Source: Amorphus orientalis (GTDB taxonomy: Bacteria; Pseudomonadota; Alphaproteobacteria; Rhizobiales; Amorphaceae). From it: a stretch of 64,000 bases of DNA. Made by a program: the position numbers and the translations under genes. Under the pieces are notes generated by a model that saw only the letters and a list, made by a program, of their open reading frames with translations, searched no databases and was not told the DNA's origin. This document shows positions 47,479 through 55,879 of the stretch, piece after piece (the first letter of the stretch is position 1; every line of letters starts with the position of its first letter). The stretch covers positions 1,116,001 through 1,180,000 of the forward strand of contig NZ_JAUSUL010000002.1 in NCBI RefSeq assembly GCF_030814015.1, read 5' to 3'.

Positions 47479-49095
47479 TCACCGCCAATGGCTGGCGAAC
47501 GGCCAGTCGAGACCGAATTCGGCCGAGGCAGCATGCACATCGCCCGCCGCGAGCGGTGCCTCGCGGGTCAGAGCGGTCCCGAAATCCACCGATACCGTCT
47601 CTGCGTCAAGAGGACGTATGAACAGAAGCCGGATCCCGTCGCCCCCGCGCGGCAGCATCCGGTATTCGCTGTAGTTCTCCAGCGGCTCGCCGCCATCGGC
47701 GCGGATCGTAGCCCGATTGTCGAAATAGACCTCGTTCCAGCCGCCCGGGGTTCCATCGAAGTCGATGTAGTCGATGGCCGGGCCCTCCGGAAAATGCAAG
47801 ACGACCGGCCCTTCGCCCCCGCCCTCCAGAGAGGAGACCGGACGCGGCAGCGGATCGACGTTCACGCTGAAGAGAAGCAGGGTAGCGGCGACACCCGTTG
47901 CCAGGCCGGCGACCGCCTGGCGGCGGTGACCGGAGCCGGCGGTGAGCGCGTGATAGACGAAATAGGCCGCGAGGGCGACGATCCAGGGCAGCATCCATTT
48001 GAAATAGTGGATGTTCCAGTAGCGGAAGGTGCCGGGCGGGATCGCATCGCCATAGGAGAAATAAAGAAAGATCTGCAAAAGCGCGGCGATCGCCACCAGT
48101 CGGAACAGAAGCGGCCGCGCAAACAGCACCGCCGCGGGCAGGAACCCGAGGCACAGCGCATTGATCGGCAATTCCGTCAGCCAGTCGGCGCCGCGCTCCA
48201 CGTAGAGCGGATGGGAGGCAACGACCAGCGAGAACAGCTTCTCGCCGAAATCCGCAAAGTAGAAGCCTCGGGAGACCGACAGCGCGAAATAGCCGCCGAG
48301 AAGATCGCCGAACGCCAGGAGATTGAAGCCCGACATGATGGCGGCGCCGGGCACCAGTCCCAGAATTCCGGCAATCGCGGCGCCCACGGCTTTCCGTCGC
48401 TGGCCGTCCTCCCCTCCCCGCACAAGGTCGATCCCGACCAGAACGGCATAGGCGAGCGCGACGGGCGCCATCAGAACGATGTCACCCGGCCGCAACGGCA
48501 GCTGCAGTCCGCACATGAGGCCGAAAAGGAAGGCCACTGCCACGTGGGTCCGCATGCCCCAGAAGCCATGGCGCCGTGCACGTTCGAAGCGGTCGAAAAG
48601 GAGAAATGATGCGCCGACCAGAACGGCCGAGACCGTGCTCGTCCAGGGAATGACCCATTGCAGGCGGATCATGTTGATCGGCGCGATGAAGGTGAAGCCG
48701 ATGATCGCAGCCGGCCAGAACCCGATGTGGCGGCGCGTGGTCGCCACAAACAGCAGGAAGAAGCCGACGGTCGCGAACAGATCGACGAAGTAGTAGGCGT
48801 GCTGCGGGAAAAGGCCGATGAATGCGGCACCGATCAGCGGATACAGCGGCGGATAATAGTGCTCCGACGGCGAAAAATTGCCCTCAAGCAGCGCCCGCGC
48901 TCCGCGCAGATAGTTGCCCTGGTCGAACCAGCCCCACCAGCCGATCGGATACTCGGGATTGTTGCCAGGCACCGGCGGCCACGAGATGTAGGTCACCTGC
49001 CACAGGAAGACGATGACGAGCACGAACGCCGACAGGACAAGCCAATCGGTTCCGATCCGGACGGATGAGGCAGGCGAAGTCTTCGGGTACGGCAC
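47479..49095 (-). CDS. Polytopic membrane protein, probable GT-C-type glycosyltransferase
   Basis: 538 aa from a GTG with AGAGGG upstream. About ten membrane helices. The first loop contains WWGWFDQGNYLRGARALLEGNFSPSEHYYPPLYPLIGAAFIGLFPQHAYYF; an acidic residue here plus PPLYP is the pattern of lipid-linked-sugar-using GT-C enzymes. A periplasmic C-terminal domain of about 120 residues follows the last helix (DGTPGGWNEVYFDNRAT). It is not assignable to a named family with confidence. It lies just upstream of GtrA on the same strand, suggesting a GtrB/GtrA/GT-C trio that adds a side-chain sugar. Confidence 0.75.
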   Translation of the reverse strand: MPYPKTSPASSVRIGTDWLVLSAFVLVIVFLWQVTYISWPPVPGNNPEYPIGWWGWFDQGNYLRGARALLEGNFSPSEHYYPPLYPLIGAAFIGLFPQHAYYFVDLFATVGFFLLFVATTRRHIGFWPAAIIGFTFIAPINMIRLQWVIPWTSTVSAVLVGASFLLFDRFERARRHGFWGMRTHVAVAFLFGLMCGLQLPLRPGDIVLMAPVALAYAVLVGIDLVRGGEDGQRRKAVGAAIAGILGLVPGAAIMSGFNLLAFGDLLGGYFALSVSRGFYFADFGEKLFSLVVASHPLYVERGADWLTELPINALCLGFLPAAVLFARPLLFRLVAIAALLQIFLYFSYGDAIPPGTFRYWNIHYFKWMLPWIVALAAYFVYHALTAGSGHRRQAVAGLATGVAATLLLFSVNVDPLPRPVSSLEGGGEGPVVLHFPEGPAIDYIDFDGTPGGWNEVYFDNRATIRADGGEPLENYSEYRMLPRGGDGIRLLFIRPLDAETVSVDFGTALTREAPLAAGDVHAASAEFGLDWPFASHWR

Positions 49096-49363
49096 GGTTT
49101 GCCCTCTCTAGGGGACGGCCCACGAGGGTCATTCCGACCCGGCCAGCTCTTTCGAATACGAGATTCGTCCGAGAATAAAGAGCCTGCACTCCCAAACCCA
49201 GGACGCGCGCCAGCGGCGCGCATGCCTCCACGATCGATACCGATGGATGACACGGGTGGTCGCGCCGATCCCTCCTCTTTCGCGCCCCGCCGCAATCTTG
49301 TCTGACACGGGACCCGGTGCTAACTGTCCTTTTCGAGGGCAATTGCGAAGGATTTATCGGTCA

Positions 49364-50302
49364 ATGGGCTACAACCTCGCTGGAAAACGGGTGTGGGTCT
49401 CCGGCCACAATGGCATGGTTGGCTCTGCCATCGTGGAGCGCCTGAAGTCGGAAGATTGCGAGATCCTGGTCTCCGACCGCAGCGTCGATCTGCGTGATCC
49501 AGCGATGGTGCGCGCCTGGATGGAGCGGCACCGGCCTCAGGCGATGATCATCGCGGCCGCCAAAGTCGGCGGCATTCTTGCCAACGACAGCCGGCCGGCC
49601 GACTTCATCTATGACAACCTTATGATCGCCTCGAACCAGATTCACGAGGCGAATCAGATGGGCGTGGAGAAGCTCCTCTTCCTCGGTTCCTCCTGCATCT
49701 ATCCGAAGTTCGCGCCGCAGCCGATCCCGGAGGACTCGCTCCTCACCGGCCCGCTTGAACCGACGAACCAATGGTATGCGGTGGCCAAGATCGCCGGCAT
49801 CAAGCTCTGCCAAGCCTACCGCAAGCAGTACGGGTCGGACTTCATCTCCGTGATGCCGACCAACCTCTATGGCCCGAAGGACAACTACGACCTCAGCACC
49901 AGCCACGTGCTGCCGGCGCTGCTTCGCAAGATGCACGAGGCGAAGATCGCCAATCAGGACAGCATGGTGATGTGGGGGTCGGGCTCGCCGCTGCGGGAAT
50001 TCATGCACGTGCACGATCTGGCCGACGCCTGCGTGTTCCTGATGAAGAACTACTCCGAATACGAGCACATCAACGTCGGCACCGGCAGCGAAATCTCGAT
50101 CAAGGATCTCGCGGCGATGATTGCAGAGGTCGTCGGTTTCAAGGGTGCCCTCAAGCATGATCTGTCGAAGCCGGACGGTACGCCGCGCAAGCTGATGGAC
50201 AGCAGCCGCCTTCGCAAACTCGGCTGGGCCCCGCAGTTGCAGCTGAAGGAAGGCATCCAGCAGACCTACGAGGATTTCCTCACCACGGAATTTGCCGTCT
50301 GA
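49364..50302 (+). CDS. fcl: GDP-L-fucose synthase
   Basis: 312 aa extended SDR. NAD(P)-binding GHNGMVGS at 14-21; catalytic S109/S110 in LGSSCIYPK and Y138/K142 in NQWYAVAKIAG; the family-specific EPTNQWYAVAKIAGIKLCQAYRKQYG and HVHDLADACVFLM. It converts GDP-4-keto-6-deoxymannose to GDP-L-fucose, a donor for surface glycans. The partner GDP-mannose dehydratase (gmd) is not in the window. ATG 49364 is chosen because the family N-terminus begins there; the frame is open to 49247. Confidence 0.95.
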   Translation: MGYNLAGKRVWVSGHNGMVGSAIVERLKSEDCEILVSDRSVDLRDPAMVRAWMERHRPQAMIIAAAKVGGILANDSRPADFIYDNLMIASNQIHEANQMGVEKLLFLGSSCIYPKFAPQPIPEDSLLTGPLEPTNQWYAVAKIAGIKLCQAYRKQYGSDFISVMPTNLYGPKDNYDLSTSHVLPALLRKMHEAKIANQDSMVMWGSGSPLREFMHVHDLADACVFLMKNYSEYEHINVGTGSEISIKDLAAMIAEVVGFKGALKHDLSKPDGTPRKLMDSSRLRKLGWAPQLQLKEGIQQTYEDFLTTEFAV

Positions 50303-50555
50303 GGTCACCATCCGCTCGGGTTGTACCCTGCGCGAGCCAGTCCCCTCTGCCATAAACCGCCTCGGGGTTGTCTGCGTGTAAGCCTGTCGGTTTGCAGCAG
50401 AACCGGGTCCAAGCGGAAGAAGCAGGACCGCCTGATTGGTTCGAAATCAGCGGCTGCGATCGGATGCCGGCGGCGCGCCGATGTGGACTTCTGCCGGCGA
50501 CCGCGCTACCCGATGACCGCCGATCATTTCCCTAGCGTCAGCGAAGCCCCGTTTC

Positions 50556-52103
50556 ATGTTGCGATCGATCCGTAATGCCATGCGGCGCGCTCTTCAGACC
50601 GCAGGCAGACCCGACACAAAGCGGCTCGACGCACCCTCGCCGCACGCTGCCTCGGGGGCTGATCTGTCCAGCAGCATGGAAGCTGCCGCGGTCCAGCAGA
50701 GTTGGGAAGCGGCGGTCTCCCTCGTCTATCAGACGTACCTCGGACGGGATCCCAATCCGGACGAACTCAAGCAGCGTGCGTTGGAGCTCGCGTCGGGCAG
50801 TCCCTTCCCTCATTTCCTCAACTCGGTCCGTCTGAGCGACGAGGCGGCAGCACGCAAGAAGCATATTTCGGCCGGTCTCGGCTCTGCCGATATCAGCGAC
50901 GGAGAGTTCATCTCCTGGCTCTACGAAGCTCTGGTCGGCCGCGGCGCGACGGCGCAAGAAATCGAGATGACCCGCGCTGACCTCGTCGACCCGGATAGCA
51001 CCCGCTCCGACCTGGTGATCGCCCATTTCGCACAGTATCTCGCCAGACGGCGTGCCGAGTCCGCCGCTTCACCCCTGCACGATGTCAGTCAAAGCCTGGT
51101 TCTCGGAACTGAGCAGGTCCTTGATCGGAAGAGCTGGGCGCGGCTCGCGAACGCCCCCCGGCGCCATGAGAAGGCACCGGCTGCCGCCGCAAGCCATTTC
51201 ACACCCCGCCGCGATGCTTCACCCCCTCGGGCCACAATAATCGCCAGCCTCTACCGGGGCGGCCAGTATATCGAGCGCTATCTCGACAACATCACCTCAC
51301 AGACGATCTTTCAGGACTGCGAACTGATCATCATCGATGCGGATTCGCCGGAGGATGAGCACAAGGTCATCGAGCAGTACCAGGCGCGCTTCCCGCAGAT
51401 CGTCTATCTTCGAATGCCGCATCGGATCGGGATATATACGGCGTGGAACATCGCCGTTTCGATGGCCCGCGGCGAATACCTGACCAACGCCAATCTGGAC
51501 GACCTTCGCCGCGCGGATTCGCTGGAACGCCAGGTCGGTGCCCTCGACAGTCTGCCGTTCGTCGATGTCGTCTACCAGGACGTCTTCTACACGCTGGATC
51601 CGACGCTTTCCTTCGCAGAGATCGAAGCCGTGGGCGTCAAGACCGAGCTCCCGTCGGTGACCCCGCACAACATCGTGCACTTCAATTCCCCGCACAACGC
51701 GCCGATGTGGCGGAAGGCCCTGCATTCCGACATCGGCTATTTCAACGACAGCCTCCGCTCGGCCGGTGATTGGGAATTCTGGGTCCGGTGTACGGTCGCG
51801 GGCCGGACGTTCTTCAAGCTGAACGACCCGCACGTGGCATACTACGTCAATCCCGAGGGCATCTCGACGCGTCCGGATACACCCGGCGTCGAGGAGGCCC
51901 GGCGGATCTCCAAGAAACTATGGTCAGAAGTCGCGCCGCGCGCCTCCATCGAGGAGCCTTCAGACTTTCTGAGGCGCTGCTCCGCCATCCATGGCCTGAC
52001 ACTCAGCGCGGTCAACGGGTCGCGCTATGACCACGTTCAATTGCTGCTGCGGGACCTCGCCCAGGAAAACGAGTTCCGACGGCACGCCGAGGAGGTCCGG
52101 TGA
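50556..52103 (+). CDS. DUF4214-type repeats fused to a family 2 glycosyltransferase
   Basis: 515 aa. Residues about 50-165 hold two copies of a helical motif resembling DUF4214 (VSLVYQTYLGRDPNPDELKQR and WLYEALVGRGATAQEIEMTR). Residues about 220-470 are a GT-A domain: ATIIASLYRGGQYIERYLDNI, LIIIDADSPEDE, and NANLDDLRR as the likely metal-binding site. The sugar is not known. The stop overlaps the next gene's GTG start by 4 bases. Confidence 0.8.
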   Translation: MLRSIRNAMRRALQTAGRPDTKRLDAPSPHAASGADLSSSMEAAAVQQSWEAAVSLVYQTYLGRDPNPDELKQRALELASGSPFPHFLNSVRLSDEAAARKKHISAGLGSADISDGEFISWLYEALVGRGATAQEIEMTRADLVDPDSTRSDLVIAHFAQYLARRRAESAASPLHDVSQSLVLGTEQVLDRKSWARLANAPRRHEKAPAAAASHFTPRRDASPPRATIIASLYRGGQYIERYLDNITSQTIFQDCELIIIDADSPEDEHKVIEQYQARFPQIVYLRMPHRIGIYTAWNIAVSMARGEYLTNANLDDLRRADSLERQVGALDSLPFVDVVYQDVFYTLDPTLSFAEIEAVGVKTELPSVTPHNIVHFNSPHNAPMWRKALHSDIGYFNDSLRSAGDWEFWVRCTVAGRTFFKLNDPHVAYYVNPEGISTRPDTPGVEEARRISKKLWSEVAPRASIEEPSDFLRRCSAIHGLTLSAVNGSRYDHVQLLLRDLAQENEFRRHAEEVR

Positions 52104-52747
52104 GCCGCGATTTGCATCTGATCGTCGACGGGGTGGCCTTCCAGTTTCCCGACAGTCCGTCGTCCCGGCTCTGGCACGACCTGCTGCCGAAGCTGGCGGA
52201 GAACGTGCGGCTGACCATTCTGGATCGCGGCGGCGCGCCGAGGGTCGACGGAGCCGAGTTCGTTGGGTTTCCAGCCCACACCGGCCGGGACACGGCTGCC
52301 GATTCCGTTCTTGTCGACAGGTTCTGCAAACATCTGGCGGCCGATGTCTTCACGTCGACCCGCTTCACCACGCCGCTCGAGACGCCGATGGCGATCCTGG
52401 TCGGCGACCTGCTGCCGGCAGCGTTGCACCAGAAGACAGCCACTCGTGAATGGCGAGAGCGCGAGATCGCAATCCTCTATGCGCAGGCGCGGATCTGTCT
52501 GGGCGCGAAGGCCGGTGACGATCTGGAGACGCTGTTTCCCTATCTTGCGAAGGATAGCATTACCGTCGCTCCCGCCGTCGACCTGGTTGCCGGCGCTTCG
52601 CCTCCCCCTGAGGCCGTGGCAGTGCTTGCCGAGGACCTGGTTTCGGCCCTCCACGAGGTTGCCGAGCGGTCGAAGCGCGAGGAACAGGTCCGCTTCTATC
52701 AGAAATGGGCCCAGTTGAGGGCGCTTCAGGCAGAGGTCGACTTCTAG
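52100..52747 (+). CDS. GT4-like N-terminal domain protein without the C-terminal half
   Basis: 215 aa from a GTG overlapping the previous stop. LHLIVDGVAFQFPDSPSSRLWHDLLPKL, LTILDRGGAP, ADVFTSTRFTTPLETPMAILVGDLLPAAL and ARICLGAKAGDDL look like the N-terminal Rossmann domain of a GT-B (GT4-like) transferase. There is no C-terminal domain with the E-x7-E-type donor-binding motif; the protein ends in a short helical tail. It may be a truncated enzyme or a partner subunit of the upstream GT2. The assignment is by pattern and moderate. Confidence 0.6.
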   Translation: MSRDLHLIVDGVAFQFPDSPSSRLWHDLLPKLAENVRLTILDRGGAPRVDGAEFVGFPAHTGRDTAADSVLVDRFCKHLAADVFTSTRFTTPLETPMAILVGDLLPAALHQKTATREWREREIAILYAQARICLGAKAGDDLETLFPYLAKDSITVAPAVDLVAGASPPPEAVAVLAEDLVSALHEVAERSKREEQVRFYQKWAQLRALQAEVDF

Positions 52748-52948
52748 CGCCCTTCGGCCTTTCCCGAAATCGCCGAACGGCCCCAACCCTATGTTTCGAA
52801 GCATGTTCCGGGTGGCCGACCGGTTTCCACGCGGCCGGGAAATGATCTAGAGACACGCGTCGGACGGCGCCCGACGGGTCATGCGGCCGAGAGAATCAGC
52901 CAAGGTGCTCAGTCGATTGCCGACCGATGAGCGCACGGGAGACGAAAC

Positions 52949-54178
52949 ATGGATACCGATCGCCCGAAAGATACGCTCAAGGGCCTGTCGCTCACGTCGG
53001 TTGCCATCCCGCTCAATCTGCGCGAGATCCCGCGGCTGCTCACTAACTTCTGGCTTTGGGACCAGCCGGATTTCGATCCCGGCGCAACCGACGGTCCGCA
53101 GCCGCGCCTCGTCCTTTGCTTCAACAACGACGATGCAGCGTCCGAGGAAGAGCGGATCAGGTCCGCGTTCGAGGCGACCGAGACGCTCAAGCGGCGGTTT
53201 TCCACCCTCGACTTCATCTATCTGGACCTGCGCGGCGAGCGCGACCTCTATCTCCGCGAGAACGTCCTTCCCGAGCCGAAGGGCGGCTACAAGGCCGGAC
53301 CCAACAACCAGTTCTTCGAGCTGATCGAACGGCTTAAGGACGAGCGGGGCGCCGTGTTCCAGATGGAGACCGATTGCGTCCCGATCCGATCAGGCTGGCT
53401 CGCAGCCCTCAGCCGCCGGGTTGCGCGCGCCGAACCGTTCTGGGTGATGGGCAGCCCCTATTGCGGCGAAGCTGCCCTGCCCCTCGAATTCGCCCGTCAC
53501 ATCAACGGCAACGCGATCTATGCCGTCTGCGATCCGCAGTTCCAGACGTTCGTGAAGTCGATCTGGCGGCCCGGGCTGGAGCACTTCGTCAAGACCGAAG
53601 ATCCGCGCGTCGCCTACGACATCTACCTCGAATGGGCTTTCACGATCGCGCTCAGGCGTCACAACGTCGAACAGTTCCGCCAATTCCAGAAGACCTACAT
53701 GAAGTTCGTCTTCACCGACTATGTGATGAACATCTCCAGCGAGGCGGACGCCAACTTTTTCAGCAAGACCGCGATGCCCGGCTTCATCGACCGGCATCCG
53801 AACACTTACGTTCTCCACGGCGCGATCTTCGCCAAGGCGGTAGAGGCTCTGCGCGCGGAAGGAGGTCCACCTACTCCCGCACGTCTCGGTGTCGGACTTT
53901 CCCCGGCCCCCTCCGAACTGCCCGAGCAACCCTCTTCCGTCGATCTGGGGCAGTGCATCTATCAACCCCACTATTCGGCGGTCCGTGCCCTTCAGGAGCA
54001 CGTCGACATCCTCACCAAGGCGCTGGAAAGCGCCCACCACAACGCGTATGTCCAGCGCAAGACGATCGACAGGCTCCTGCAGGACATGCCGGCGTCTAGC
54101 GATGGCGACGAAACCGCGCATTCACCGAACCTCACGGTGGAAGGACGCGAAAACTCCACAATCTCCCCGAAGAACTAG
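52949..54178 (+). CDS. Unrecognised protein with GT-A-like features
   Basis: 409 aa from ATG 52949 (GGGAGA upstream). I do not recognise the family. About residues 20-290 form a globular domain with RLVLCFNNDDAASEEERI, then FQMETDCVPIRSGWLAALSR and FWVMGSPYCGEA...HINGNAIYAV; the ETDC stretch in the place of a DxD motif and the NGN-type loop suggest a nucleotide-sugar transferase fold. The C-terminal 110 residues are Pro-rich, then helical (HYSAVRALQEHVDILTKALESAHHNAYVQRKTIDRLL), then disordered. Its place among glycan genes supports a role in glycan synthesis. Confidence 0.65.
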   Translation: MDTDRPKDTLKGLSLTSVAIPLNLREIPRLLTNFWLWDQPDFDPGATDGPQPRLVLCFNNDDAASEEERIRSAFEATETLKRRFSTLDFIYLDLRGERDLYLRENVLPEPKGGYKAGPNNQFFELIERLKDERGAVFQMETDCVPIRSGWLAALSRRVARAEPFWVMGSPYCGEAALPLEFARHINGNAIYAVCDPQFQTFVKSIWRPGLEHFVKTEDPRVAYDIYLEWAFTIALRRHNVEQFRQFQKTYMKFVFTDYVMNISSEADANFFSKTAMPGFIDRHPNTYVLHGAIFAKAVEALRAEGGPPTPARLGVGLSPAPSELPEQPSSVDLGQCIYQPHYSAVRALQEHVDILTKALESAHHNAYVQRKTIDRLLQDMPASSDGDETAHSPNLTVEGRENSTISPKN

Positions 54179-54269
54179 CCTTGTCCTATTTGGTAAGCGC
54201 CCCCGGCAGACATGGGGAAGCTGCTGCTCCGCAGACCTCCGGCAGTATCCCAGTTCTGGAGACAGCAAA

Positions 54270-55175
54270 TTGAAAAGCTACGCACAGAATTTCGAAGACG
54301 TCATGTTGAGCCGTCTCTTCGACGGCAAAACGGACGGCTTCTATGTCGACGTTGGGGCATGGGATCCCAACGAGCACTCGGTCACCAAACATTTTTACGA
54401 TCTGGGTTGGAGCGGCATCAATATCGAGCCTATTCGATCGCGTTTCGAGAATTTCGTTCGGGAGCGCACCCGAGACATCAACCTCAACGTGGCAATAACG
54501 AAATTATCTGGAGAGATACCTTTCTTCGAGTGCCCGAGCGAGGATTACTTCTCGACGGCCGACCCCGCAGTCGCCGAAGTGATGAAGAATAAGGGTCTTC
54601 CGATCGAGGAGTACGCCGTGAGTGGAGTGCCGCTCTCCACCATCCTGGCCGAACACAAAGTTGAGAATATTGATTTTCTGAAGATCGACGTCGAGGGCCT
54701 CGAATCGGAGGTCATTGAAAGTATCGACTTCCGCCAGTTTCGCCCCACTGTGCTCGTTATCGAAAGTGTCATACAGGGACAGCGCCCAGATTCATGGGAA
54801 GATACTGACGCGATCCTCAATAATCAGGCATGGGAAGAATCTGTAATCCAGAGCGGATACGTCTTCGCGTATTTTGACGGGCTGAACCGATACTACATCG
54901 AGGAGAAATCCCAGAATCTCGTGAAGCGCTTTAGGCTTCCTCCCTGTGTTTTCGACGAGATTGAACTCGCGGGCCAGACCGCCATCCTCCAAACCGAACT
55001 TGAAAAGAGGGCGAGGCTGATTACCGAACTCGACTCCGCAGCGAACGCACTGCAGAAAGCCTGTGATGAGCGGCTCGACCTCATTAATCGACAAGCTGCG
55101 CATATTGACGAACTAAACGAGACGATCACGCAAATTACCAACGAGATGGAAAAGCAGAACGGGAAACAAAACTGA
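54270..55175 (+). CDS. FkbM-family methyltransferase with C-terminal coiled coil
   Basis: 301 aa from a TTG start (GGAG 8 bases upstream). S-adenosylmethionine-binding FYVDVGAWDPNEHSVTKHFYDLGWSG near 24-50, and DFLKIDVEGLESEVI as the second FkbM block; this is a sugar or lipid O-methyltransferase family. Residues about 230-296 form a coiled coil (ILQTELEKRARLITELDSAANALQKACDERL) ending abruptly. The GC content is clearly lower than upstream genes. An open frame runs from 53889 across the start and overlaps the previous gene, but only the part from 54270 looks like the family. Confidence 0.88.
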   Translation: MKSYAQNFEDVMLSRLFDGKTDGFYVDVGAWDPNEHSVTKHFYDLGWSGINIEPIRSRFENFVRERTRDINLNVAITKLSGEIPFFECPSEDYFSTADPAVAEVMKNKGLPIEEYAVSGVPLSTILAEHKVENIDFLKIDVEGLESEVIESIDFRQFRPTVLVIESVIQGQRPDSWEDTDAILNNQAWEESVIQSGYVFAYFDGLNRYYIEEKSQNLVKRFRLPPCVFDEIELAGQTAILQTELEKRARLITELDSAANALQKACDERLDLINRQAAHIDELNETITQITNEMEKQNGKQN

Positions 55176-55203
55176 AATTATTTGACAGGCTTGGAATTCA
55201 CTG

Positions 55204-55803
55204 ATGATAAGCCATGAATACAAGTGCATTTTCATCCACATCCCGAGATGCGGCGGGACCAGCGTTGAGACGCTGATGGCGGGCGGGGATTGGTGGGATC
55301 TCAGCCCAGAAACCAAGCACCTGACAGCACGCCAGGCCAAATCACTCTATAGCGAGCACTGGGACGATTACTTTAAATTCTCCATCGTCCGAAATCCTTT
55401 CGCGAGAATGATTTCCTGCTTAAAATATGCAGATCATTTTGGGATTGAACTGGATGGGAACGATATCGACTTATTCGGCTACCATCAGAAATTTGGCCAG
55501 CATATTATTCTCGAACATGATCATAGATTCTATAGAAGAGAAGATCTACTATCTCCAAGCCATCTGCCAAATCAGGTATACGGAAACATCTTGGACGCCG
55601 ATTTGGATCACATTGGCCAACTCGAAGCCATTGATGAAACACTCCTTATCCTGACAAAGGAGCTTGGACTCGATGTCAGCAGACTGGAAACCACAGAGAA
55701 GAGCAATCCTCCGATATCGACCGATGCCCTTTCGGATGAGACAAAATCTTCCATTGCGCAGCTCTACGCCCGCGACCTAGAGCGGTTCGGCTACGAAATT
55801 TGA
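55204..55803 (+). CDS. Sulfotransferase-like protein
   Basis: 199 aa. The 5'-phosphosulfate loop is IPRCGGTS (13-20) and the 3'-phosphate site is SIVRNPFARMISC (60-72), both as in PAPS-dependent sulfotransferases of the carbohydrate type. It is short for the family, yet both motifs are complete. Base composition is the most AT-rich of the window. It lies 28 bases after the FkbM gene and is convergent with the MBOAT gene. It probably adds sulfate to the surface glycan. Confidence 0.85.
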   Translation: MISHEYKCIFIHIPRCGGTSVETLMAGGDWWDLSPETKHLTARQAKSLYSEHWDDYFKFSIVRNPFARMISCLKYADHFGIELDGNDIDLFGYHQKFGQHIILEHDHRFYRREDLLSPSHLPNQVYGNILDADLDHIGQLEAIDETLLILTKELGLDVSRLETTEKSNPPISTDALSDETKSSIAQLYARDLERFGYEI

Positions 55804-55879
55804 TTTATCCGGTGCAGGCGATGGCCGCCCGCCGTTTGTCCGAAGCGCCCGCGCTCCACGGCTAGGAAGTATCCGAGTT

